Shown: positions 23,735-32,049 of the stretch, piece by piece | Layout: each line of letters starts with the position of its first letter | How positions within the stretch are numbered: the first letter of the stretch is position 1 | Assembly (NCBI GenBank): GCA_003648765.1 | Contig: QMPV01000011.1 | Coordinates: 1 to 35,843 of the forward strand | Reading direction: 5' to 3' | Length of the DNA: 35,843 nt | DNA from: Candidatus Aminicenantota bacterium | GTDB lineage: Bacteria > Acidobacteriota > Aminicenantia > Aminicenantales > Aminicenantaceae | Position numbers and translations under genes: made by a program | Notes under the pieces: generated by a model | Database searches by the model: none | The model's input: the letters and a program-made list of their open reading frames with translations, nothing else | What the model was told of the DNA's origin: nothing

Positions 23735-25816
23735 TTAGGAGAAACGTGACGGTGTCAAGTTAAGAGAGTTGAAGTATTCTTCAAGGGAATGCCTATCTTT
23801 TAGAGAAAGATCAAGGAACTCAATTCCAGTCAGATATTGATGGGTAAAATTCTGATTGCCAGGCTGGCAATAGATGACCTTTCCCCCACATTGAAAAGCT
23901 TTATTGCCGAGAACCAAAATGAGGCTGATTTCTTTCTTTTCGGGCAAAGGAATATCAGTTAAAATTTTCGCCCCTCCTAAACTGAGATTGACTGTTTTAG
24001 AAATTTTTTGAAAACCATCCATTTTGAAAATCATCAGAGTAGAGGTGTAATAACGGGGAAAACGTCGTCTTTCTCGCTCCACAGTGGAGTCAATCGTCTG
24101 GAGAAGAACAGGTTCGCTAGAAGAGGAGTGGGGAGGTTGGTAAAGGCAAATTTTATTTTTAGGCGGTCCTGGCTTTTCCCCAGGAGAGAGAGGAGATAGG
24201 GCGGTTCTTTTGCCCTTAGCTTGAGCTAAGGCTACATCAGCTTCATTGGCCAGTTTGATCAAATCTTGTTTGGTAATTAAGTGGGGGTTGGGAAATCGGT
24301 CCTTGGTGAAAAAAGTAATGCCAAAACTCATAGTGAGATTGTGATTGGGTTGGAACTCTTGGTTATCAAAATAATATTCCTCAACATTTTTTCTAATACG
24401 TTCAGTAAAAGAGAAGGCTTCTTCGGGAGTTTTTATTCCAGTTAAAAAGAAGAGAAATTCTTCTCCGCCGTATCGGCAGAGAAGGTCTTCGTCTCGAGTG
24501 GAAGTTTTTAACACTCGGGAGAGCTCTCTCAATAGTCGATTGCCGGCTTCGTGACCATTTCGGTCATTATAGTGCTTAAACCAGTCGACGTCTCCCATGA
24601 CTAGAGCATAAGCGGAATTTTCTTGACGCCGCTTACTTTCGGTTTTTATTTTTTGAATGATTTTATCAAAAAAAGGCTCAGGGCGAAGCAAACCTGTGAG
24701 AGCGTCATATTGAATAAGGTTGAGTTTAGTTATAGCAATACCAATATGTTCGCTAAGCCGGGCTAGAATTTCTTCGTCTTCGCGAGAAAAATGTTTGCTT
24801 TTGTCTCCAGGAGAGGGCAGCTTATTATAAACTTCTAACACGCCGATAACTTCTTCATCATGACGGATAGGCACGCTAAGCAGGTTTTTTAATTCATAAC
24901 CTAATTGATTTTTATACCGAGTGGATAATCTTTTATCGAATTCAGAAGAGTGAGAGTTGACTTCTGTGCCTGTTTTGGCAGTAAAAGCAGCATAATCCAT
25001 AGTTTCCAGAAGGACGATATGAGAGGAAATATCAGGATAAGACAGGATTTTATTATTCCAAACTAGAGGCTTAAGGAATTTTCCGTAGGAGTCGTTTTCC
25101 TCCACCAGATACAAGGAAATTCCCTGAGAGCCGATTATTTCTTTGATGTCGTAAACGATGTCCAATAAGTCAGTCACATCATGGGCCTTATGGAGTTTTT
25201 TCAGAATTTCTTCTATTTTTTGTTTTTCTTTGCGAAACCAAATGAATTGGGATTCGAGGGCGACTCTTTTTTCTATCTCTTTAACGATATATTCGTTAAT
25301 CGTTTCCTTTATTTCTCTGATCTGGTGATATGTTTCTTGAATTTCTACTTCCTGACGCTCAACTATACGGCGGAGACGATTCGTTTCTTCCAAAAGAAGA
25401 GCATGATCAATAGCTCGCTGGAGAGCCTTTTTAAAAGCGATAGTAGATCTTTCGGAATAGGGAAAGGGTTGGGCGTCAACGTAACGCCGGGGGGGCCAGT
25501 CTTGAAGACAAAGTTTGACGCTTTGGTCGGAATTGCCGGTAATAATTACACTTGTTTCCCGGGGGACAATTCCTTTGAGCAAGGAGTAGCGACCCAGAGT
25601 GTAATCCACCACAATTACTTGGAAATTTTTTTGCTGGATCAATTGGATAGCTTTTTCTAAGGATAAGGCTGAATAAGTTTGGCCTAGAGGGCGCATTAAA
25701 GGGAGAACCAGTTCTTGATCTTCCTGGTTCGTGAGAATAAGAAGAAGATTAATCTGGGGTTCAACAATTACACTCACTTTTGGGTCACTAAATTTTTTAT
25801 TTTTGGGAGGGCCCAA
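23735..25816 (-). CDS. REC-like/GAF/GGDEF/PilZ protein, probable diguanylate cyclase with its own c-di-GMP sensor
   Basis: Synthesises cyclic-di-GMP from two GTP. The 693 residues read: receiver-like domain (about 25-130, Asp71 present in VIVVDY but without the N-terminal acidic pair and the Lys); coiled coil (about 140-205); GAF domain (about 206-365); GGDEF domain (about 370-540); PilZ domain (about 578-690). The active site is RYGGEEF with GGEEF at 450-454. An inhibitory I-site RDED at 441-444 sits exactly five residues before it, so product inhibition is expected. PilZ has R584-x3-R588 and NLSLGG at 610-615. The start is TTG 25816 with AAGGAG about 10 nt upstream. GPPKNK occurs both at the extreme N-terminus and in the GGDEF-PilZ linker. 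Confidence 0.9.
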   Translation of the reverse strand: MGPPKNKKFSDPKVSVIVEPQINLLLILTNQEDQELVLPLMRPLGQTYSALSLEKAIQLIQQKNFQVIVVDYTLGRYSLLKGIVPRETSVIITGNSDQSVKLCLQDWPPRRYVDAQPFPYSERSTIAFKKALQRAIDHALLLEETNRLRRIVERQEVEIQETYHQIREIKETINEYIVKEIEKRVALESQFIWFRKEKQKIEEILKKLHKAHDVTDLLDIVYDIKEIIGSQGISLYLVEENDSYGKFLKPLVWNNKILSYPDISSHIVLLETMDYAAFTAKTGTEVNSHSSEFDKRLSTRYKNQLGYELKNLLSVPIRHDEEVIGVLEVYNKLPSPGDKSKHFSREDEEILARLSEHIGIAITKLNLIQYDALTGLLRPEPFFDKIIQKIKTESKRRQENSAYALVMGDVDWFKHYNDRNGHEAGNRLLRELSRVLKTSTRDEDLLCRYGGEEFLFFLTGIKTPEEAFSFTERIRKNVEEYYFDNQEFQPNHNLTMSFGITFFTKDRFPNPHLITKQDLIKLANEADVALAQAKGKRTALSPLSPGEKPGPPKNKICLYQPPHSSSSEPVLLQTIDSTVERERRRFPRYYTSTLMIFKMDGFQKISKTVNLSLGGAKILTDIPLPEKKEISLILVLGNKAFQCGGKVIYCQPGNQNFTHQYLTGIEFLDLSLKDRHSLEEYFNSLNLTPSRFS

Positions 25817-25883
25817 CCTTAGCCTGCTCCTTAGCCACTTTTATTTTAATCGTAATTGACGATCTTTTGCAACTTCTATTTTT

Positions 25884-25911
25884 ATTATCTACTTTCCCTG
25901 AGATAAGTCAA
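25884..25911 (-). promoter_or_regulatory. Promoter of the GGDEF/PilZ gene
   Basis: On the minus strand: TTGACT (25911-25906), 16-bp spacer, GATAAT (25889-25884). Predicted start near 25877, giving a leader of about 60 nt. Confidence 0.6.
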
Positions 25912-25920
25912 CTTTTAAAG

Positions 25921-25948
25921 TTGTCTTTTTTCTTTGTTGTGATAAGAT
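25921..25948 (+). promoter_or_regulatory. Possible gltX promoter giving a near-leaderless transcript
   Basis: TTGTCT at 25921-25926, 16-bp spacer, TAAGAT at 25943-25948. The predicted start falls about at 25955-25956, the gltX ATG itself. No Shine-Dalgarno is present in the preceding 20 nt. Confidence 0.4.
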
Positions 25949-25955
25949 TTAATCG

Positions 25956-27425
25956 ATGAGTGAAGTGAGAGTTCGTTTTGCTCCCAGTCCTACCGGGCAT
26001 CTCCATTTGGGAGCTGCCCGAACGGCTCTTTTTAATTGGCTTTTTGCCCGCCACCACGGAGGAAAATTCATATTAAGAATCGAAGATACGGATGTCGAAA
26101 GATCCAGTCGGGAGATGACGCAGGGAATAATTGAAGGACTTCGCTGGTTAGGTTTGGATTGGGATGAAGGACCTTATTTTCAGTCAGACCGCTTAAATCT
26201 CTATCAGGAAAAAGCCCGAGCTTTGGTAGCTGAGGGGAAAGCTTACTTTTGCTACTGCCTCCCAGAGGAAATAAAGGAGCGAAGGGAAAAAATAATCAGC
26301 CAAGGAGGATTTTGGCGCTATGACCGGCGCTGCTATTACCTGGCCGAGGAGGATAAACGTAATTTTGAAGCTGAAGGTCGGGCTAAAGCTATAAGGTTTT
26401 TAGTACCGGAAGCTCAGGAAATTGAATTTAATGACTTAATTCATGGCCGGATTAAAGTAAAAAGCCAGAACATTGAAGATTTTGTCCTTCTTCGCAGTGA
26501 TGGCCAACCTACTTACCATCTTTCAGTTGTGGTGGATGATATGGCCATGAAAATCACCCATGTTATCCGAGGAGATGATCATATTTCTAATACACCTAAG
26601 CAGATTCTTCTTTACCAGGCTTTTGGAGTTTCTTGCCCTCAATTTGGTCATCTACCTTTGATCCTAGGACCGGATAAAAAGAAGCTGAGTAAACGGCATG
26701 GAGTGAGCTCAATTTTGGAGTATCACCGACGAGGGTTTTTGCCCTTAGCTGTGGTGAATTTTTTGGCCCAGATGAGTTGGGCCCCTGGCGAGGAGGAAAG
26801 GGTTTATTCTCTTGAGGAGATGATTGAAAAATTTTCTCTTGAGAAAATCAGTAAAGGCAGTCCGGTTTATAATCCATCTAAATTGGAATGGTTAAACAGT
26901 CAGTTAATCAGTCAAACTCCAGGCAAAGAACTTTTGACCTTAATCAAGGAAAGATTGTTGCAAGAATCGCTCTGGCGAGATGAGCTAGAAAGAGAAAAGG
27001 AGCAATGGTTTAGTGGATTATTGGATTTGCTTAAGGAAAGGTCCCGCACTTTGGTCGAATTGGTAAACAATTGTCGTCCTTTTCTCAGTGATGAGTTTCC
27101 TTTTGATTCTGAAGCTGTGGCCAGATATTTAACTGATCCCCGCCTCCCAGGATTATTGTCGAAATTGGCGGATGATTTTCGCCAACTGAAGAATTTTAAA
27201 GCAGATTCAATTGAGAGAGCTTTAAGGCGACGGGCTGAGCAGGAAGGCGTTAAAGCGGCTGTTTTAATTCATGCTCTCCGAGTATTGCTTTTAGGCATGA
27301 GAGTCAGTCCGGGCATTTTTGATGTTCTGGAATATATGGGTCGGGATCGTACCCTCCAGCGGATGAGTCGGCTTGCGCAAGTAATTTCTCAAAGAAGCCT
27401 GGAGGGAAAAAATATAAGAGATTAA
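25956..27425 (+). CDS. gltX: Glutamyl-tRNA synthetase
   Basis: Charges tRNA-Glu (and possibly tRNA-Gln if GatCAB is used). The 489-residue class I synthetase has [18 protein letters not shown] at residues 8-25 with the HIGH-type motif, [11 protein letters not shown] near 40, and KKLSKRHG near 244 as KMSKS motif. The zinc-like region keeps CYC and RRCYYL near 105-130. C-terminal anticodon-binding helices are complete. There is no ribosome site before ATG 25956. It is divergent from the GGDEF gene with a 139-bp shared control region, and runs into hutU with a 16-bp gap. Confidence 0.96.
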   Translation: MSEVRVRFAPSPTGHLHLGAARTALFNWLFARHHGGKFILRIEDTDVERSSREMTQGIIEGLRWLGLDWDEGPYFQSDRLNLYQEKARALVAEGKAYFCYCLPEEIKERREKIISQGGFWRYDRRCYYLAEEDKRNFEAEGRAKAIRFLVPEAQEIEFNDLIHGRIKVKSQNIEDFVLLRSDGQPTYHLSVVVDDMAMKITHVIRGDDHISNTPKQILLYQAFGVSCPQFGHLPLILGPDKKKLSKRHGVSSILEYHRRGFLPLAVVNFLAQMSWAPGEEERVYSLEEMIEKFSLEKISKGSPVYNPSKLEWLNSQLISQTPGKELLTLIKERLLQESLWRDELEREKEQWFSGLLDLLKERSRTLVELVNNCRPFLSDEFPFDSEAVARYLTDPRLPGLLSKLADDFRQLKNFKADSIERALRRRAEQEGVKAAVLIHALRVLLLGMRVSPGIFDVLEYMGRDRTLQRMSRLAQVISQRSLEGKNIRD

Positions 27426-27441
27426 AAAAGGAGGGATGCCA

Positions 27442-29106
27442 GTGAAAGAAGACCGTCCTCCTCAGGTGATTAAGGCACCACGAGGCACTACTCTCAACAC
27501 CAAAGGTTGGTCTCAAGAGGGAGCCTTAAGAATGTTAATGAATAATTTGGATCCAGAAGTAGCTGAAAAACCAGAAGAGTTGATTGTTTATGGTGGAACC
27601 GGTAAAGCGGCTCGTAATTGGGATTGCTTTTGGGCGATTGTTGAGAGTTTGAAAAATCTGGAAAATGATGAAACTCTACTTATCCAGTCAGGAAAACCTG
27701 TGGGCATTTTTAAGACTCATGCTGAAGCTCCCCGGGTCTTGATTGCGAACGCTTTGATTGTGCCCAAATGGGCTACTTGGGATGAATTCCGCCGATTGGA
27801 AGCTCTGGGATTGACTATGTACGGTCAGATGACAGCTGGGAGTTGGATTTATATCGGAACTCAGGGTATTCTTCAAGGAACTTACGAAACTCTGGCGGCC
27901 GTGGCCAGAAAGCATTTCGGTGGTTCTTTAAAAGGGAAATTAGTGCTGACCGCCGGCTTGGGTGGTATGGGAGGAGCCCAGCCACTAGCCGTGACGATGA
28001 ATGAGGGCGTAGCTATCATAGCTGAGGTGGATGAGGAGAGAATCCAACGGCGGCTCCAGACGAAGTATGTGGATACCGTGGTAACTGATCTTGACGAGGC
28101 TCTCAGGCTAGCTTTTGAAGCCAAAGATAAGGGTGAACCTTTATCCATTGCTTTAGTGGGGAATGCCGCTGATGTAGTACCAGAATTCGTCCGGCGGGGA
28201 ATTGTCCCTGATGTTTTGACGGATCAAACCTCCGCTCATGATGAACTCAATGGCTATATTCCTCGGGGGATACCGTATAAAGAGGCTTTGAGACTGCGGC
28301 GGGAAAATCCAGAGGAATATATTAAGAGAGCTTATGAATCGATGGCCGTGCAGATGGAAGCCATGTTGGAATTGCAGAAGAAAGGAGCTATTGCCTTTGA
28401 CTATGGTAACAATCTCCGAGGTCAAGCTCAAAAGGCCGGGGTGGAGAAGGCCTTTGATATTCCCGGCTTTGTCCCAGAATATATCCGACCCTTGTTTTGT
28501 CACGGGCGAGGACCATTCCGTTGGGCCGCTCTTTCTGGCAAAGAAGAAGATATTTACACCACTGATGAGGCCGTATTACAGGAATTCCCCGAAGATGAAA
28601 TTCTCCATCGCTGGATTCGCAAAGCCCAAAAGCAGGTTAAATTTCAAGGACTCCCGGCTAGAATTTGTTGGCTGGGGTATGGAGAAAGGGCTCGTTTTGG
28701 AGCTGTAATCAATCATTTGGTGAAAAAGGGTAAAATAAGTGCTCCTATTGTTATTGGTCGCGACCACTTAGATACGGGTTCCGTGGCCTCACCTAATCGA
28801 GAAACCGAAGGGATGAAAGATGGTTCTGATGCCATTGCCGATTGGCCCATATTAAATGCTCTACTCAATGCGGTTTGTGGAGCTTCTTGGGTCTCGGTTC
28901 ATCATGGTGGTGGAGTTGGCATTGGCCTTTCTATCCACGCCGGGATGGTGATTGTAGCCGATGGTTCTGAGTCAGCTGACAAAAGGCTAGAACGAGTTTT
29001 AACCGTTGATCCGGGTATAGGAATAGCCCGCCATGCTGATGCTGGTTATGAGGAAGCCATAAAATTTGCCCGAGAAAAAGGGATTAAAGTGCCTATGTTA
29101 AAGTAG
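27442..29106 (+). CDS. hutU: Urocanate hydratase
   Basis: Converts urocanate to imidazolonepropionate, the second step of histidine breakdown, using tightly bound NAD+ as an electrophile. About 554 residues, full length. GTG 27442 is preferred because AAGGAGG (27428-27434) ends 7 nt before it; the in-frame ATG 27436 is only one base past that site. NAD-binding region [14 protein letters not shown] near 173, [13 protein letters not shown] near 349, and [13 protein letters not shown] with C409 at the position expected for the essential Cys410 of the Pseudomonas enzyme. The C-terminal [18 protein letters not shown] is typical. No other hut gene is in the window. It shares a transcript with gltX by spacing. 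Confidence 0.96.
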   Translation: MKEDRPPQVIKAPRGTTLNTKGWSQEGALRMLMNNLDPEVAEKPEELIVYGGTGKAARNWDCFWAIVESLKNLENDETLLIQSGKPVGIFKTHAEAPRVLIANALIVPKWATWDEFRRLEALGLTMYGQMTAGSWIYIGTQGILQGTYETLAAVARKHFGGSLKGKLVLTAGLGGMGGAQPLAVTMNEGVAIIAEVDEERIQRRLQTKYVDTVVTDLDEALRLAFEAKDKGEPLSIALVGNAADVVPEFVRRGIVPDVLTDQTSAHDELNGYIPRGIPYKEALRLRRENPEEYIKRAYESMAVQMEAMLELQKKGAIAFDYGNNLRGQAQKAGVEKAFDIPGFVPEYIRPLFCHGRGPFRWAALSGKEEDIYTTDEAVLQEFPEDEILHRWIRKAQKQVKFQGLPARICWLGYGERARFGAVINHLVKKGKISAPIVIGRDHLDTGSVASPNRETEGMKDGSDAIADWPILNALLNAVCGASWVSVHHGGGVGIGLSIHAGMVIVADGSESADKRLERVLTVDPGIGIARHADAGYEEAIKFAREKGIKVPMLK

Positions 29107-29394
29107 TTAAATTTCTCCCAGAAGAAGGAGAAGCTAGAGCCCTCCCTATTGGCAGTGAGAGGCAGGAAATAGTTTTATTATAAATATTATATTTTTATTT
29201 TATTTCTCCAAAAAACTGAATGGGGTGAAGTTATTTATTTTTTTGAGGTAGATTAATTCAGCGAAAGAGATTGTAAATTTTGCTGGAGACAGAGCTGTTT
29301 ATTCAACTAATAAAAATTTTGCCCCAATAACAAACATCCTAGTTAGCGAATTAACTAATAAGTTATTTATCTAGGTTCAGGGAAATAAGAGAAC

Positions 29395-29457
<63 letters not shown>

Positions 29458-29662
29458 ACCTTATATCCTGTCTTAATTAATTCACTCCAGAAATGGAATC
29501 ATTTTTTCCCGAGAGTTACTTTATTCTTAATGTAAAGCCAGATGGAGGGTCATTTTTTAATTAATTATATTTTCAAGAATAAGTGTCTTTCTTTCTGGAT
29601 TAGATCTAGAAAAGTTAATTAAAGTTAACTCGAGCCAGAGGAGGGGTAACTAAGGTTGGCAG

Positions 29663-29692
29663 TTGAAAAAGATGAAGATGAGCTTCTAAAAA
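29663..29692 (+). promoter_or_regulatory. Possible promoter of the micro-protein operon
   Basis: TTGAAA at 29663-29668, 18-bp spacer, TAAAAA at 29687-29692. Predicted start near 29699, about 88 nt before the first ATG. The match is only moderate. Confidence 0.35.
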
Positions 29693-29786
29693 TTAACTAA
29701 TTTTATATGAGCAAGTTAGGAAGAACGCAAGCTGAAATTGATTGGTGCGAATTTTGCATAAAAAGGAGGCGAAAGGAGGTTTTAAC

Positions 29787-30032
29787 ATGAAATTTTTTAA
29801 GCAACAGCGTTTTTGGGTCATTGGTTTTTTAATCGGCTTGGTGATTTTGATGTCAGTTTATCCGGGGGAAGCTAGACAGTTGACTAAACAGGATTGTCTG
29901 GATGCTTTTAAAAGATGTGGGATTGATGCGGTTATCGCGCTGGTCAGTGGAGGGCTTGGAGTTGGAATGATTTATATGGGTGGTTGTCTAGCCGGGTACG
30001 ATTTTTGTGTTCGCTATATTATTACTGGTTAA
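29787..30032 (+). CDS. Exported twin C-x6-C micro-protein 1
   Basis: Unrecognised 81-residue protein with an excellent ribosome site (AAAGGAGGT, 6 nt before ATG 29787). The N-terminus is a signal peptide (basic start, hydrophobic FWVIGFLIGLVILMSVY, probable cleavage after GEA near residue 29). The mature part of about 52 residues has four cysteines at 37, 44, 67 and 74, spaced C-x6-C-x22-C-x6-C. A Gly-rich hydrophobic stretch (AVIALVSGGLGVGMIYMGG) lies between the pairs. The pairs sit in DCLDAFKRCGID and GGCLAGYDFCVRY, both shared with the next gene, so the two arose by duplication. It could fold as a disulfide-stapled helical hairpin or be a membrane or precursor peptide. Function unknown. 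Confidence 0.72.
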   Translation: MKFFKQQRFWVIGFLIGLVILMSVYPGEARQLTKQDCLDAFKRCGIDAVIALVSGGLGVGMIYMGGCLAGYDFCVRYIITG

Positions 30033-30045
30033 AAGGAGAAAAAGG

Positions 30046-30279
30046 ATGAGAAGCAGCTGGATATTGGCCGGGAAAAGAATTTTTGTCCTGGGCTTGATTA
30101 TTGGTCTACTTTGGAGTGGGGTAGGCTTCCATCTTTGGGCAGATCAAAATGAAGAGGATATTTGTCGGGATGCTTTAGCTAGGTGCATGATTGATTTTCA
30201 GTATTCAATTCACAGCGCAACGGCTTTGTATTGTCTGATCGGCTATGCTTTTTGTGTCAAGTATGTCAAGAAAGGTTAA
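30046..30279 (+). CDS. Exported twin C-x6-C micro-protein 2
   Basis: Paralogue of the preceding protein, 77 residues. ATG 30046 is chosen because AAAAGGAG ends 7 nt upstream; in-frame upstream codons overlap the first gene and would bury the signal peptide. Signal peptide FVLGLIIGLLWSGVGFHLWA, likely cleaved before DQNEED. Cysteines at 40, 47, 63 and 70 give C-x6-C-x15-C-x6-C. Shared positions with paralogue 1: IC--A--RC-ID and C--GY-FCV-Y---G. The central segment is shorter and less hydrophobic (FQYSIHSATALY), so a membrane role is less likely for this copy. The gap to gene 1 is 13 bp, clearly one operon. Confidence 0.72.
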   Translation: MRSSWILAGKRIFVLGLIIGLLWSGVGFHLWADQNEEDICRDALARCMIDFQYSIHSATALYCLIGYAFCVKYVKKG

Positions 30280-30331
30280 TTTTCTGAGATGAAACTGGGC
30301 TGATTTTCGTCTCTTTCCAGTGGAGGCTAAG

Positions 30332-31288
30332 ATGAGAAAAGTTCATTGGTTGAGTTTCTTTTTTGTCTTCTTTTTACTCTTCACTTTATCTACGGCATCT
30401 TCGGCCAAGTCGCTCCGGATCAGCTTGAGAGAAGAAATGACCTTGGGACATTTGGATGATGATTTGATTTACATGTGGGTGGGCATTGCTGTGGATGAGA
30501 GTGGCCATATTTATCTTACAGATACTTTGGATTATTCACTAAAAAAATTTAGTCCGGCAGGACGTCTGGTGAAGAAAGCGGGTGGCCGGGGCCAAGGACC
30601 GGGTGAATTTATGGCGCCTCGAGAAGTTCAAATATTCCAGAACTATGTTTTAGTTACTGACCAAAATATTAGGGGAATTCAGGTTTTTGATCGGGATTTA
30701 AATTTTATCAAAAGGATTCCTTTTTCCCATTTAATTTTGGATATGAGAGTCTGTGGTCCTCAAGCTATTGCTTTAATTCCAATTGTTGGCGTCGGAGCAG
30801 GCCGACTGAAGATAATTGATTTTGATGGCCAGGAAGTCACCGAGTTTTTTTACGAAAAAACTAAAAAAATGATGCTTGATTTTGCCTCCATTTGTAGTGA
30901 CAAAGAAGGTAATATTTATTTGGTGTTTACCTTTCAAGATCGGATAGAAAAATACAATCTCCAGGGCAAAAAGTTATGGACTAATCGTTTATTGAAAGTG
31001 AAATCGGTGTCTAAGGAAAAGATTAATCGATTCGAGGTGCCGACTCGCGTTGTTTACAAAGATGTTACTCTTGATCCGGTGGGACGAGTATTTGTATTAG
31101 GTGGACATTATTCTAAACATCAAAGTCGGGATATCTATGTGCTTGATGCTCAGGGTCGTTATCTGACGACTTTTACCCTGCCAGAAGAAAGCCATGCCAT
31201 TTACATTGATCAGCAGGGATTTCTCTATAGTCGAGGCAATGATGGCGTTTCTTTGCGTAAATTCAAAATAATTTACCAAGTTGATTAA
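30332..31288 (+). CDS. Exported six-bladed beta-propeller (NHL/TolB-like)
   Basis: Secreted or periplasmic propeller of 318 residues. ATG 30332 follows GGAGG by 5 nt; the in-frame GTG at 30320 lies before that site. Signal peptide SFFFVFFLLFTLSTASSA with no lipobox Cys. Repeating blades have the GIAVDESGHIYLTDTLDYSL, VLVTDQNIRGIQVFDRDLNF, CSDKEGNIYLVFTFQDRI, LDPVGRVFVLGG and IDQQGFLYSRGNDGVSL pattern typical of NHL-like six-bladed propellers. GGRGQGPGEFMAPREV is the loop seen in many such proteins of Bacteroidetes and Acidobacteriota-like genomes. Such folds usually bind partners or ligands. It is the third gene of the micro-protein operon. Confidence 0.82.
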   Translation: MRKVHWLSFFFVFFLLFTLSTASSAKSLRISLREEMTLGHLDDDLIYMWVGIAVDESGHIYLTDTLDYSLKKFSPAGRLVKKAGGRGQGPGEFMAPREVQIFQNYVLVTDQNIRGIQVFDRDLNFIKRIPFSHLILDMRVCGPQAIALIPIVGVGAGRLKIIDFDGQEVTEFFYEKTKKMMLDFASICSDKEGNIYLVFTFQDRIEKYNLQGKKLWTNRLLKVKSVSKEKINRFEVPTRVVYKDVTLDPVGRVFVLGGHYSKHQSRDIYVLDAQGRYLTTFTLPEESHAIYIDQQGFLYSRGNDGVSLRKFKIIYQVD

Positions 31289-31344
31289 AATTATCCTGGA
31301 TTTTAGAAACTCAGCCTAAATCAATCTAAGAAATCTGAGAGGGG

Positions 31345-31384
31345 AAGCGGCAGCCTGGGTAAGGTCCAGGTTGCCGCTTTTTTT
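31345..31384 (+). terminator. Strong rho-independent terminator
   Basis: 14-bp stem AAGCGGCAGCCTGG / CCAGGTTGCCGCTT with one G-T wobble, 7-nt loop, then seven T. It lies 56 bp after the propeller stop and only 12 nt before the next start codon. Confidence 0.93.
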
Positions 31385-31396
31385 AAGGAGAAAGTT

Positions 31397-31885
31397 ATGG
31401 TGGCCAAAATAAAGTCAATTAAATCCAAAATGTTATTTTTTCTTTTAATAACTTTGTTGGTCGTCAGGGGAGGCGTGGCGGAAGCCTCAGCTGGAGTTGC
31501 CTATCAGCCTCGATTAATAATGCTAATTGATCTTAATGACCTGATGTGTTTCAATTGCTTAATGGCCTTTTCCCGATTCTGTCAGAGTTTGCCTCCTTCT
31601 TTTCTCCAAGAGAAAACTCTAGGCATTCTTATGGTCAAGGAGAAAAATCTGGATTATCACCGATTACAAATTATTAAAAAGAAATTAAGAGGGTTCAGAC
31701 AGTCTCATCAAATTGAATTCCCAATTTGGATTGATCTTCACGGGCTTTTTAACTCCTTTTCTTCTCGAGGCACGAGTCTGGTGCTTATGGGGAAATCAAT
31801 GGCTGATTGCCGTTGTTATTCTTTCCCTCTTTTGCCCCACCAGGAAAGTGAGATCCTTGAAGAAATTTTTCTGGAGAGAGAATAA
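31397..31885 (+). CDS. Exported thioredoxin-like protein with CxxC
   Basis: Small exported protein of 162 residues. Signal peptide MLFFLLITLLVVRGGVAEASA, likely cleaved near residue 32. The mature part begins with a beta strand, LIMLIDLNDLMCFNC, placing CFNC (residues 51-54) right after the first strand as in thioredoxin-fold oxidoreductases. Four more Cys occur (FC near 65; DCRC near 137). Near 100-125 comes IEFPIWIDLHGLFNSF followed by GTSLVLMGK, resembling the later strands of redoxins, but no obvious cis-Pro. Ribosome site AAGGAG immediately follows the T-tract of the upstream terminator. It could act on disulfides of the exported Cys-peptides; that is inference. Confidence 0.55.
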   Translation: MVAKIKSIKSKMLFFLLITLLVVRGGVAEASAGVAYQPRLIMLIDLNDLMCFNCLMAFSRFCQSLPPSFLQEKTLGILMVKEKNLDYHRLQIIKKKLRGFRQSHQIEFPIWIDLHGLFNSFSSRGTSLVLMGKSMADCRCYSFPLLPHQESEILEEIFLERE

Positions 31886-31996
31886 TTCTTGGATCAACTT
31901 TCCAGGGGAAATTTACCGAAAAAGAGAAAAAATAGCCTCTTTATTCTGAGAGGAAAAGTGAGTAGTGAAACAATTTTTGGAATAAATAGAGAGTGG

Positions 31997-32031
31997 TTCC
32001 CTACCTCCTGCTGGAAGGGAAGAACTTTTTT
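31997..32031 (+). terminator. Probable terminator of the thioredoxin-like gene
   Basis: TTCCCT/AGGGAA outer stem plus TCC/GGA inner stem with a 3-nt bulge and TGCT loop, followed a few bases later by a run of seven T (32025-32031). It lies in the gap between convergent genes. Confidence 0.5.
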
Positions 32032-32049
32032 CTATTTGCTGGGGTTAAT

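Noticed and set aside
25181-25660. 159-codon + frame opposite the GGDEF/PilZ gene
   Set aside because: Antisense of a well-supported multidomain gene; Phe-rich translation is a typical shadow.
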